Shown here piece after piece: positions 18,198-26,097 of a stretch of 64,000 nucleotides of DNA. The stretch is taken from contig NZ_DDHJ01000010.1 in NCBI RefSeq assembly GCF_002338065.1, forward strand, positions 159,997 to 223,996. Reading direction: 5' to 3'. The notes below the pieces were generated by a model. The model made no database searches. It saw only the letters and a list, made by a program, of their open reading frames with translations, and had not been told where the DNA came from. Each line of letters begins with the position of its first letter. The stretch's first letter is position 1. A program made the translations under genes and the position numbers. Source of the stretch: Pseudomonas sp. UBA1879 (GTDB taxonomy: Bacteria; Pseudomonadota; Gammaproteobacteria; Pseudomonadales; Pseudomonadaceae).

Positions 18198-19607
18198 TCA
18201 ACGAGCGTGTGGGCCGATGAATCGGCTCTTGGCCTGCACTTCGGTGCCGTTGTTTTCAATGTCTTTCAGGCTGAAGGTGATGTCGTTGGTGCTCGACGGC
18301 AGCCGATCGGGGGCCACTGACAGCTCTACCGGCTGGGTGACGATGTCGCCGGCAGGCACCTTGATTTCCCGACGTCCTTCTAACTTCAGGTCAGGCAGGC
18401 CGCTGGCATCCAGCACGTAGGTGTGGTCGACCTGATCCTTGTTCATCACCTTCAGGCTGTAGACGTTTTCGATCCGGCCCTCGGCGTTTTCCCGGTACAG
18501 CATGCGGTCCTTGCTGACGTCAAAGCCCACCAGCGAGCGCATGAAAAACGCGCCGGTCAGCACGCCGATCATGACCAACAGCACCACGGCATAGCCGATC
18601 AGGCGCGGCCGCAGAGTATGCGTGACCTGCCCGGAAAGAGTGTGCTCGGTGGTGTAGCTGATGAGCCCGCGCGGGTAGTCCATTTTGTCCATGACGCTGT
18701 CGCAGGCGTCGATGCACGCGGCGCAGCCGATGCATTCGATCTGCAAGCCGTCGCGAATGTCGATGCCGGTGGGGCAGACCTGAACGCACATCGTGCAATC
18801 GATGCAGTCACCCAATCCTTGCGCCTTGTAGTCCACGTCTTTTTTGCGTGGCCCGCGTTTCTCGCCGCGACGTGGGTCGTAGGAGACGATCAGGGTGTCC
18901 TTGTCGAACATCACGCTTTGAAAACGCGCGTAGGGGCACATATAGATGCACACCTGCTCGCGTAGCCAACCGGCATTGCCATAAGTCGCGAGGGTGAACA
19001 CAGCGACCCAGAAATACGACCCGCCATCGGCCTGCCCGGTAAAAAACGCCACGGCCAGGTCGCGAATGGGGGTGAAGTAGCCGACGAAGGTCAGGGCAGT
19101 GATCAACCCGATCAACAGCCACAAGCCGTGTTTGGCGAATTTGCGCCCGAACTTGCTGGCGCTCATCGGCGCCTTGTCCAGCTTCATGCGCTGATTGCGG
19201 TCGCCCTCGGTGACCTTTTCGCACCACATGAAGATCCAGGTCCAGACGCTCTGCGGGCAGGTATAGCCGCACCAGACGCGCCCGGCGAACACGGTAATGA
19301 AGAAAAGCCCAAAAGCGCTGACGATCAGAATGCCGGACAACAGGATGAAATCCTGTGGCCAGAACGTGGCGCCGAAGATGTAAAACTTGCGCTCCGGCAG
19401 GTTCCACCACACCGCCTGATGCCCATCCCAGTCAAGCCACACCGTGCCGAAATACAGCAGAAACAGCACGATGCCGCCACCGATCCGCAGGTTGCGAAAC
19501 ACGCCGGTGAACGCCCGGGTGTAGATCTTCTCCCGAGAGGCGTAAAGGTCAACGTCGTCGCCGTTCGAAGGCGGGGTGACATTGTGGACCGGAATTTGAG
19601 TGCTCAT
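18198..19607 (-). CDS. ccoG: Membrane iron-sulfur protein CcoG (FixG/RdxA)
   Basis: A 469-residue polyferredoxin-like protein. About five membrane helices precede CGYTCPQSVW and, in the middle, two [4Fe-4S] motifs, CIDCTMCVQVCP and CIGCAACIDACD. The C-terminal third is an Ig-like periplasmic domain. CcoG reduces Cu(II) to Cu(I) for cbb3 assembly. The start MSTQIPVHNV (19607) matches family length; the longer frame to 19691 is unlike known CcoG. It is the first gene of ccoGHIS, here separated from ccoNOQP by a toxin-antitoxin pair. Confidence 0.95.
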   Translation of the reverse strand: MSTQIPVHNVTPPSNGDDVDLYASREKIYTRAFTGVFRNLRIGGGIVLFLLYFGTVWLDWDGHQAVWWNLPERKFYIFGATFWPQDFILLSGILIVSAFGLFFITVFAGRVWCGYTCPQSVWTWIFMWCEKVTEGDRNQRMKLDKAPMSASKFGRKFAKHGLWLLIGLITALTFVGYFTPIRDLAVAFFTGQADGGSYFWVAVFTLATYGNAGWLREQVCIYMCPYARFQSVMFDKDTLIVSYDPRRGEKRGPRKKDVDYKAQGLGDCIDCTMCVQVCPTGIDIRDGLQIECIGCAACIDACDSVMDKMDYPRGLISYTTEHTLSGQVTHTLRPRLIGYAVVLLVMIGVLTGAFFMRSLVGFDVSKDRMLYRENAEGRIENVYSLKVMNKDQVDHTYVLDASGLPDLKLEGRREIKVPAGDIVTQPVELSVAPDRLPSSTNDITFSLKDIENNGTEVQAKSRFIGPHAR

Positions 19608-19787
19608 CGGCGTGTGCTCATCAAAGCGTCCCCGGGTGGGGGAATTGCCCCGGCCAGTGCGTGCCGGTCGGAGTCGGTGGGTGGTGTTCAATCGGTGACT
19701 CTTTTCCCTATGATTTCAGTCGCCGGGACGATCTGCACGGTCTGTCCCTGCCCGGAGGTAATGGGCGCATGCGCTGAGGGGTACAGG

Positions 19788-20240
19788 TCAGCCCTCTGTC
19801 CCGTAGGTCGCAGGTGTTTCATTCAGCTGACTGACCCACGGATTGATCACGCTCACGCCGCTGCCTGAAAAATCAGCGGTGTTTCGTGTCACCACTGTCA
19901 TACCGTGCACCAATGCCGTGGCAGCGATCATGGCATCGTATTCACTGCGCGGATCTGGAACGTGCAACCGGGCGCATTTCAGGGCCACTGCGGCGTCAAC
20001 GGGCAAGATTCGTCCCGAAAATGCAGGCAGTACGTGATGATCGAGCCAGGTCCTTAGCATTGCCGATTGCGCTGAATCATGTCGCCCCAGTCGTAGGATG
20101 CCTGTCTCCAGTTCCAGCACGGTAATCGAAGAAAGATAGAGGCTTGAGGCGGGTGTTCGGTCCGCCCACCTGCGCACGCTCGGCGCCGCCTTGTGGTTTT
20201 TTCTGAGTTCGGACACAACGTTGGTGTCGAGCAGATACAT
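19788..20240 (-). CDS. PIN-domain toxin (VapC/FitB-like)
   Basis: A 150-residue PIN ribonuclease. MYLLDTNVVSELRK supplies the first acidic residue (Asp5); Glu43/45, Asp102 (SEYDAMIAATA) and Asp123 (NTADFSGSGV) complete the metal-binding set of FitB/VapC toxins. Known members cleave tRNA or rRNA when freed from the antitoxin. The ATG overlaps the antitoxin stop by one base (TGATG), so the two are translationally coupled. The catalytic set looks intact. It lies in the normal ccoG-ccoP intergenic space. Confidence 0.9.
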   Translation of the reverse strand: MYLLDTNVVSELRKNHKAAPSVRRWADRTPASSLYLSSITVLELETGILRLGRHDSAQSAMLRTWLDHHVLPAFSGRILPVDAAVALKCARLHVPDPRSEYDAMIAATALVHGMTVVTRNTADFSGSGVSVINPWVSQLNETPATYGTEG

Positions 20241-20491
20241 CAGGAAAGGTCCACGTCTCGGGGCGTGACAACGGCACGTTTCGGATGGAAATCGATGTCT
20301 TCGATGCCGGGCATCGCGAGCAAATCGACGATGCTGACCGATCCGCCAGTAAGCTTTTGATAATCCTCAATCGTCAGCAGTACGTGCGCGGGACGACCGC
20401 GATCAGTGATGAAAACCGGCCCTTCTTTAGTCGCTTTTTTTGCGCCACTGGTGTCTTGGTTGAATTCGCGGCTGGAAATCGTCGTGATCAT
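20240..20491 (-). CDS. Phd/YefM-family antitoxin
   Basis: An 83-residue antitoxin. The N-terminal DNA-binding Phd/YefM domain is visible as ISSREFNQDTSGAKKATKEG and PVFITDRGRPAHVLLTIEDYQKL; the C-terminal tail (PGIEDIDFHPKRAVV) would wrap the toxin. Such antitoxins repress their own promoter, which should lie in the AT-richer stretch at 20492-20580. It is upstream of and coupled to the PIN toxin. Confidence 0.88.
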   Translation of the reverse strand: MITTISSREFNQDTSGAKKATKEGPVFITDRGRPAHVLLTIEDYQKLTGGSVSIVDLLAMPGIEDIDFHPKRAVVTPRDVDLS

Positions 20492-20596
20492 GGGGGCACC
20501 TGCTTTATATTTAATGTAGTTACGTTGCTACTCTACGTGATTTCGCATCCTATGCCACTTGCGTGCGTGACTCAATCTTCAATATGTAACCAAGAA

Positions 20597-20628
20597 GGAC
20601 CCCGCCGGCCCACATTGGCGGGCCTGTC
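20597..20628 (-). terminator. Possible terminator after ccoP
   Basis: On the minus strand, CCCGCC and GGCGGG with flanking partial pairing form a GC-rich hairpin 12 bases after the ccoP stop. Only a weak T-tract follows (GTCCTTCTTGG). It would end ccoNOQP before the toxin-antitoxin promoter. Confidence 0.45.
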
Positions 20629-20639
20629 TTTCCCAATCC

Positions 20640-21620
20640 TTATTCCCGCGAATCCGCCGCCTTCTCCCCATGAGAAAGGCTATACACATACGCCGCCAAC
20701 AGATGAACCCTGTCATTCCCCTGCAGCTGTTCTTGCGCAGGCATCTGCCCCTGACGGCCGTAACGGATCGTCTGCTGCAATTGGGCAAAGCTCGAACCAT
20801 AGATGAACGCGCCGGGGTGGGTCAGGTCCGGGGCGCCCATGACGGGGTTCCCTTTGCCTTCGGGGCCGTGGCAGGCGACGCAGCTGGTGGCGAAGATTTT
20901 CTGCCCGGCTGCCACGTCGGCCTTGGCGTCTTCAGGCAGTGGGCGACCGCCCAATTGGCTCAGGACGTAAGCCGAGACGTCGCGCACGCCCTGGTCGCCG
21001 ACCACTTCACCCCACGCCGGCATCACTGCATGACGCCCGCCCATGATCGTGGTTTTGATGGTTTGCGCGTCTCCGCCCCAGCGCCAGTCGGCGTCGGTCA
21101 GGTTGGGAAAGCCGTACGCGCCTTTGGCATCGGAGCCGTGGCACACCGAGCAATTCGAGGCGAAAAGCCTCCCGCCCATTTTCAGCGCTTGGGGGTCTTT
21201 GGCGACGTCCTCGATCGGCATCGCGGCAAACTTGGCGAAGATCGGGCCAAAGCGCATCTCGGCGCGGGCCATTTCCTTTTCCCACTCATGCACGCCGGTC
21301 CAGCCGGTCTTGCCGTCCGAGAAGGCGACTTTCTTGTCGTTGTCGGCGTAGTCGTAGCCCGGCAGCAGACCGGTCCAGTTGCCCAGGCCGGGGTACAGCG
21401 CCAGATAGCCCAGCGCGAAAACAAGAGTGCCGAGGAACAGCATGAACCACCACTTGGGCAGCGGGTTGTCGTACTCCTCGATGCCGTCGAACGCGTGGCC
21501 GACGGTCTCGTCGGTGGTGTCTGCGCGCTGCCCTTTGCGCGTCGCAAACAGCAGCCAGGTGAGGCATATGATCGTGCCCAGCGTCAGGACCGTGACGTAA
21601 AGGCTCCAAAACGTAGTCAT
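20640..21620 (-). CDS. ccoP: cbb3 oxidase subunit III, diheme cytochrome c
   Basis: A 326-residue membrane-anchored cytochrome c. Two helices (about 5-27 and 58-78) precede two heme c domains with CSVCH at 157-161 and CVACH at 247-251, each followed by a methionine-containing PAWGE or GxMP-type ligand region. CcoP passes electrons to CcoO and CcoN. Its start overlaps the ccoQ stop (ATGA). Length is slightly above 310, as usual for CcoP. Confidence 0.96.
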   Translation of the reverse strand: MTTFWSLYVTVLTLGTIICLTWLLFATRKGQRADTTDETVGHAFDGIEEYDNPLPKWWFMLFLGTLVFALGYLALYPGLGNWTGLLPGYDYADNDKKVAFSDGKTGWTGVHEWEKEMARAEMRFGPIFAKFAAMPIEDVAKDPQALKMGGRLFASNCSVCHGSDAKGAYGFPNLTDADWRWGGDAQTIKTTIMGGRHAVMPAWGEVVGDQGVRDVSAYVLSQLGGRPLPEDAKADVAAGQKIFATSCVACHGPEGKGNPVMGAPDLTHPGAFIYGSSFAQLQQTIRYGRQGQMPAQEQLQGNDRVHLLAAYVYSLSHGEKAADSRE

Positions 21621-21808
21621 TCTGTGTGGCTCCTGGCGGCTTTGGCTTTTTCCAGCTGGGCGATGGCCTCGGGGTCATCGGCAAAGGGCAGCAGGGTCGC
21701 GTCGTCGAATTCGGCGTTGCGGCGCGGGCTGAACACCCACAGCGCCAGGCCGATGAAGGCCACCATCACCACGACGGTGCCCAGACCTCGAATCATTCCG
21801 ATATCCAT
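21617..21808 (-). CDS. ccoQ: cbb3 oxidase small subunit CcoQ
   Basis: A 63-residue protein with one membrane helix (GLGTVVVMVAFIGLALWVF) and the short acidic tail FADDPEA, typical of CcoQ, which stabilises the oxidase complex. I start at MDIGMIRG (21808), the family's usual start; a GTG three codons upstream overlaps the ccoO stop and is possible. It overlaps ccoP by four bases. Confidence 0.93.
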   Translation of the reverse strand: MDIGMIRGLGTVVVMVAFIGLALWVFSPRRNAEFDDATLLPFADDPEAIAQLEKAKAARSHTE

Positions 21809-21813
21809 GGCGA

Positions 21814-22425
21814 TCACCGCTTGCTCTTGATGACAGTGCCCAGGCCTTGCAAATAAGCCACCAGCGCGTCCATTTCGGTTTTGCCCTTCACCGCAGCCGC
21901 CGCCCCGGCAATGTCCGCGTCGGTGTACGGCACGCCGAGGTTTCGCAGGACTTCCAGCTTGCGACCGGTCAGCGTGCCGTCAAGCGTGTGTTCAACCAGG
22001 AACGGGTAGGCCGGCATGATCGATTCCGGCACCACGTCGCGCGGGTTATACAAGTGCGCGCGGTGCCAGTCATCGGAATAGCGGCCGCCGACACGGGCCA
22101 GGTCCGGCCCGGTGCGTTTGGAGCCCCATAGGAAGGGGTGGTCCCACACGCTTTCCCCCGCCACCGAATAATGGCCGTAGCGTTCGGTTTCAGCCCGGAA
22201 CGGCCGGATCATCTGCGAGTGACAACCCACGCAACCATTGGCGATGAATACGTCCCGGCCTTCGACTTCCAGGGCAGGGCGCGGCTTCATGCCTTCCACC
22301 GGTTGATTGGTGACGTCCTGAAAGAACAGCGGAACGATCTGCGTCAGACCGCCCACGGCCACCGCGATGACCATGAAAATCGACAGCAGGCCGATGTTCT
22401 TTTCCAGTGCTTCGTGCTTGATCAT
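21814..22425 (-). CDS. ccoO: cbb3 oxidase subunit II, monoheme cytochrome c
   Basis: A 203-residue protein: an N-terminal membrane helix (GLLSIFMVIAVAVGGLTQI) and one heme c site CVGCH at 65-69 with SQMIRPF just after. The MPAYPFLVE segment near residue 140 carries the axial methionine region. The ATG overlaps the ccoN stop (TGATG), so translation is coupled. The longer upstream frame is a shadow of ccoN. Confidence 0.96.
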   Translation of the reverse strand: MIKHEALEKNIGLLSIFMVIAVAVGGLTQIVPLFFQDVTNQPVEGMKPRPALEVEGRDVFIANGCVGCHSQMIRPFRAETERYGHYSVAGESVWDHPFLWGSKRTGPDLARVGGRYSDDWHRAHLYNPRDVVPESIMPAYPFLVEHTLDGTLTGRKLEVLRNLGVPYTDADIAGAAAAVKGKTEMDALVAYLQGLGTVIKSKR

Positions 22426-23867
22426 CAGTGGGCCCCCACGACAGCGATCTGAGTGGCGGCATCCGCTTCTTCGGCGTTCGAGGCGCGCACCGTGCGGAAC
22501 ACGTTGTACGCCATGAACAGCATGCCGCTGGCGAAGAATGCCCCGCCGAGCGCGCGCACGATGTACCCCGGATGGCTGGCTTGCAGTGCCTCGACGAAGG
22601 AATAGGTGAGCGTGCCGTCGTCGTTGATCGCGCGCCACATCAGCCCTTGGGTAATCCCGTTGACCCACATCGAGGCGATATAAAGGACGGTGCCGACGGT
22701 CGCCAGCCAGAAGTGCGCATTGATCAGCGCGATGCTGTGCATCTGCGGACGCCCGTACAGACGCGGAATCATGTGATACACCGCGCCGATGGAAATCATC
22801 GCCACCCAGCCCAGCGCCCCGGCGTGTACGTGGCCGATGGTCCAGTCGGTGTAGTGAGAAAGGGAGTTGACTGTCTTGATCGCCATCATCGGCCCCTCGA
22901 ACGTCGACATGCCGTAGAACGCCAGCGACACGACGAGGAAGCGCAGGATCGGGTCGGTGCGCAATTTATGCCAGGCGCCGGAGAGGGTCATCATGCCGTT
23001 GATCATCCCGCCCCAGCTCGGAGCCAGCAGAATGATCGACATCACCATGCCCAGCGATTGTGCCCAATCGGGCAGGGCGGTGTAGTGCAAATGGTGTGGG
23101 CCGGCCCAGATGTACAGCGTGATCAGCGCCCAAAAGTGCACGATCGACAAGCGATAGGAATAGATAGGGCGTTCGGCCTGTTTTGGCACGAAGTAATACA
23201 TCATCCCCAGAAAGCCCGTGGTCAGGAAAAAGCCCACCGCATTGTGCCCGTACCACCACTGGATCATCGCGTCAGTGGCGCCCGAGTAGGCGGAGTACGA
23301 CTTGAACAGGCTCACCGGCAGCGAGATGTGGTTGACGATGTGCAGCATCGCCGTGACCACGATAAAGGCCCCGTAAAACCAGTTGGCTACATAGATGTGT
23401 TTGGTCTTGCGTTTGACGATGGTGCCGAAGAACACGGCTGCGTAGGTGATCCAGACGATGGTCAGCAGGATCGCAATCGGCCATTCGAGTTCGGCGTATT
23501 CCTTAGTGGTGGTGTAGCCCATCGGCAGTGTGACCAGGGCACCGATGATGACGGCCTGCCAGCCCCAGAAATGAAAAGCCGCCATGCCGTCGGAGATGAG
23601 ACGTGTCTGACAGGTCCGTTGCACGACGTAGTAAGAGGTGCCGAACAGCGCGCAGCCGCCGAAGGCGAAGATCGCGAGATTGGTGTGCAGGGGGCGCAGG
23701 CGTCCGAACGTGGTCCATTCGAGACCGAAGTTCAGCTCGGGCCACACCAGTTGTGAGGCGATGAAAACACCGAGCCCCATGCCAAGGATCCCCCAGACCA
23801 CCGTCATGATGGCGAATTGGCGGACGACCTTGTAGTTATACGCAGTCGGAGTGATTGCAGTGCTCAT
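22425..23867 (-). CDS. ccoN: cbb3 oxidase catalytic subunit I
   Basis: A 480-residue heme-copper oxidase subunit with about 12 membrane helices, reducing oxygen to water at a heme b3-CuB site and pumping protons. Histidine motifs for hemes b and b3 and CuB are visible, including LHTNLAIFAFGG, WWYGHNAVGF and DWTIGHVHAGALGW. It heads the ccoNOQP order. I find no TTGAT-N4-ATCAA box in the 300 bases upstream, which fits an oxidase copy expressed constitutively, as described for cco-1 of P. aeruginosa. Only one cco set is in the window. Confidence 0.97.
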   Translation of the reverse strand: MSTAITPTAYNYKVVRQFAIMTVVWGILGMGLGVFIASQLVWPELNFGLEWTTFGRLRPLHTNLAIFAFGGCALFGTSYYVVQRTCQTRLISDGMAAFHFWGWQAVIIGALVTLPMGYTTTKEYAELEWPIAILLTIVWITYAAVFFGTIVKRKTKHIYVANWFYGAFIVVTAMLHIVNHISLPVSLFKSYSAYSGATDAMIQWWYGHNAVGFFLTTGFLGMMYYFVPKQAERPIYSYRLSIVHFWALITLYIWAGPHHLHYTALPDWAQSLGMVMSIILLAPSWGGMINGMMTLSGAWHKLRTDPILRFLVVSLAFYGMSTFEGPMMAIKTVNSLSHYTDWTIGHVHAGALGWVAMISIGAVYHMIPRLYGRPQMHSIALINAHFWLATVGTVLYIASMWVNGITQGLMWRAINDDGTLTYSFVEALQASHPGYIVRALGGAFFASGMLFMAYNVFRTVRASNAEEADAATQIAVVGAH

Positions 23868-24392
23868 TCTCAGGTTCCACGGTTTGGATTTTGTTATGTG
23901 GGGTGACGACCGCGACCTCGATTCATCCGTAGCCTTTATGCCATTTCCAGGCGCAAACCGGGGCTGCCAGTCGATTGTCGGGGTGTTCCAACAGAGGCCG
24001 TGCGAACGCGCGCGACGACGATCTGCCCTAGTGGGCCGAGGAGGGCGGAAGACAGGTCGGTGAGGCAGCGCGCGTGAATGGAAGAAAAATTGGATACAAC
24101 CCTGCGGGTGACGGACAGGGCTGCGCTGTCTGTCTGCAAGAGGGCTGAGCGGTCGTGCACAATCCTTACGCCAAACCTGTGGCCAGCTGTCGCCGGACCA
24201 CTGTGGCGCCTAGCTTAGACCGGTTTATGACAGGATGGAAGCACCAGAGCAGGGGGCTGCGACACTTGGACGCGTTCACATGGCAGGATGCCGCGCCCCA
24301 TTGCGAGGCGCGGCGCTCACCTGCTTCGAAGGTCGCTGAAACGCTTCACTCCCTGCTTTCCTTGCGCGCGAGAGGCACATTTCTACTTCGAA

Positions 24393-24404
24393 TTTGTATA
24401 CAAA
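24393..24404. promoter_or_regulatory. Perfect palindrome, GntR-type operator candidate
   Basis: TTTGTATACAAA is a perfect 12-base palindrome in a locally AT-rich patch. TTGTATACAA cores are typical operators of FadR-subfamily GntR regulators. No GntR gene or obvious target is adjacent, so it may be coincidence. Confidence 0.25.
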
Positions 24405-24670
24405 AGCCGTTAGCAATTGCACATTTTGCTGCCCAAAAAAAGTTGGCCCGAGCTGGCAAGCAAGGCCGGAGATCGCCACGGATGATCGACCGGCACCGGA
24501 CGTAAAGGTCACCCGCCGATGAAACCGCCCGGTTGTGCAGGGTTTGGGGCGCTCAAGGCAGCGGTGCTTTATGCCGAAGTGTTTTGAGAGGGTAAGGACT
24601 GCAAGCTGAACCGTGGCTGTCGCGGGTGGGTATCTTCATGGACTGACGCCAGCCACACGCCGACAACGTT

Positions 24671-24756
24671 GTGGGCGCGCTTGCCCGCAATGGCGATCGC
24701 TCGGATACGTTTACGTTTGCTAGCAGGACGCTATCGCGGCAAGCCTGGTCCTGCAG
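24671..24756. repeat. Degenerate REP pair
   Basis: GTGGGCGCGCTTGCCCGCAATGGCG and CGCTATCGCGGCAAGCCTGGTCCTGCAG are imperfect inverse copies, related to the better-kept element at 42484. Confidence 0.6.
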
Positions 24757-24844
24757 AGGCTGACGAGCCGGAGGTTTCGGTATCCGATGTAATCCCCTAC
24801 TATCTGCAACCGCTTTATCCTCCGACACCCCAATCGAGGCCCCC

Positions 24845-25525
24845 ATGAGCAACGCTCGATCCGCCGCCGACCCCTGCGCCCGACTCGCCGACGAACACGG
24901 GTGGCTGTGGAACGCCCCGGCGTTGGTCGAAGAGGGCCCGTCTGCAACATTGATCCTCGCCCACGGCGCCGGTGCGCCGATGGACAGCGCGTTCATGGAC
25001 GACATCGCCAATCGCCTCGCGACCCTGGGCATCGGGGTGTTGCGCTTCGAATTCCCCTACATGGCGCAACGTCGAATCGATGGCGGCAAACGTCCGCCCA
25101 ATCCGCAGCCCAAGCTGCTGGAGAAGTGGCGAGAGGTCTACACGGCGGTCCGCGAGCAGGTCAGCGGTACGTTGGCCATCGGCGGCAAATCTATGGGCGG
25201 TCGCATGGCCAGTCTGCTGGCGGACGAACTGCACGCCGACGCTTTGATCTGCCTGGGCTATCCGTTCTACGCCGCGAGTAAGCCCGAAAAACCTCGTGTC
25301 GCGCACTTGGCCGAACTCAAGACCCCGACCTTGATCGTCCAGGGTGAACGCGATGCTTTGGGCAACCGCCAAGCCGTGGAGGGCTACACACTTTCTTCCG
25401 CGATCCACATCCACTGGCTGCCCACCGCCAACCATGACCTCAAGCCATTGAAGACGGCGGGCGTCAGCGAAGAAGCGTGCCTGCAAGCGGCCGCTGAACA
25501 GATCGCCAAACGCTTAGCGCACTGA
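24845..25525 (+). CDS. KANL3/Tex30-like alpha/beta hydrolase
   Basis: A 226-residue alpha/beta hydrolase-fold protein. AHGAGAPMDSAFM is the oxyanion-loop region, GKSMGGRMA carries the nucleophile serine (about residue 118), TLIVQGERDALG the acid and ANHDLKP the histidine, so the triad is complete. It belongs to the small KANL3/Tex30-like group; substrate unknown. GAGG precedes the ATG. Its end overlaps the convergent hypothetical gene by 12 bases. Confidence 0.8.
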   Translation: MSNARSAADPCARLADEHGWLWNAPALVEEGPSATLILAHGAGAPMDSAFMDDIANRLATLGIGVLRFEFPYMAQRRIDGGKRPPNPQPKLLEKWREVYTAVREQVSGTLAIGGKSMGGRMASLLADELHADALICLGYPFYAASKPEKPRVAHLAELKTPTLIVQGERDALGNRQAVEGYTLSSAIHIHWLPTANHDLKPLKTAGVSEEACLQAAAEQIAKRLAH

Positions 25526-26002
25526 TGCGGACGTGCCCTGGCTGGCGTTGCACACTAGATTGAAATGCCCACGTGTCACATTGAAATCGATGGCCGGGAT
25601 CGAGAACGCGAACGTCCCGCGCAATCGGCCCGTTTCAACATCGCATTCCAGCAAGGTCAGCGTGCCGTCCTGAAAATCCCGCGAATGAAACACGAGGGCC
25701 TGCTGCCGCGGCGTGAGGTGATACACCGCCGAAACGCGCTCGTTGCGCACCAGGTCGTAGGTGCCGGGCTTGAGGGATTGGTCGATGAAAAAGCCGAACA
25801 CCGTACGCCGGTTCGCGACCTTACCCGTCGCATGGATCTTCCAGATCCGGTGGGTTTGAATGCCCTCCAGTTCGGAGCGCAGACACGCCAGCCCTTGCAG
25901 GCGCGTGGTGATGAACGGCTTGTCATTGACCAACGCACTGAAGCGCGAATCCTTGTCGAAAGGCAGGACGTTCGAGGGATGGAGATGTGTTGAATCGTTC
26001 AT
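25514..26002 (-). CDS. Hypothetical protein (162 aa)
   Basis: A 162-residue soluble protein without signal peptide or membrane segment, starting MNDSTHLHPSNVLPF and preceded by AGAGAG. The middle reads VFGFFIDQSLKPGTYDLV, and the end DFNVTRGHFNLVC suggests a beta-rich fold. I do not recognise the family. It lies in the gap before the Ig-like repeat cluster and may mark its left border; it also resembles in style small beta-sandwich proteins of unknown role in pseudomonads. Confidence 0.65.
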   Translation of the reverse strand: MNDSTHLHPSNVLPFDKDSRFSALVNDKPFITTRLQGLACLRSELEGIQTHRIWKIHATGKVANRRTVFGFFIDQSLKPGTYDLVRNERVSAVYHLTPRQQALVFHSRDFQDGTLTLLECDVETGRLRGTFAFSIPAIDFNVTRGHFNLVCNASQGTSASVR

Positions 26003-26097
26003 GATCTCTCTTGGAATTGTAGTGTGGCGTTAAGGCACGAACCCCAAGGACATCGCCTGACTGCAGCGATGTCCGAGGGCGGTGGAGCATCATGGCG

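Larger units (their letters stand above)
23868..24844. other. 977-base gene-free interval upstream of ccoN
   Basis: No frame here looks like a gene on either strand; the frames present lack ribosome sites and family features. It should hold the ccoN promoter (right part of 23870-24000, minus strand) and that of the hydrolase. A palindrome TTTGTATACAAA lies at 24393 and a degenerate REP pair at 24671. I recognise no tRNA or known sRNA. Confidence 0.5.

Noticed and set aside
24155..24505. Open frame of 116 codons in the gap beside ccoN
   Set aside because: No ribosome site, Arg/Ser-rich composition typical of chance frames in GC-rich DNA, and no recognisable domain.
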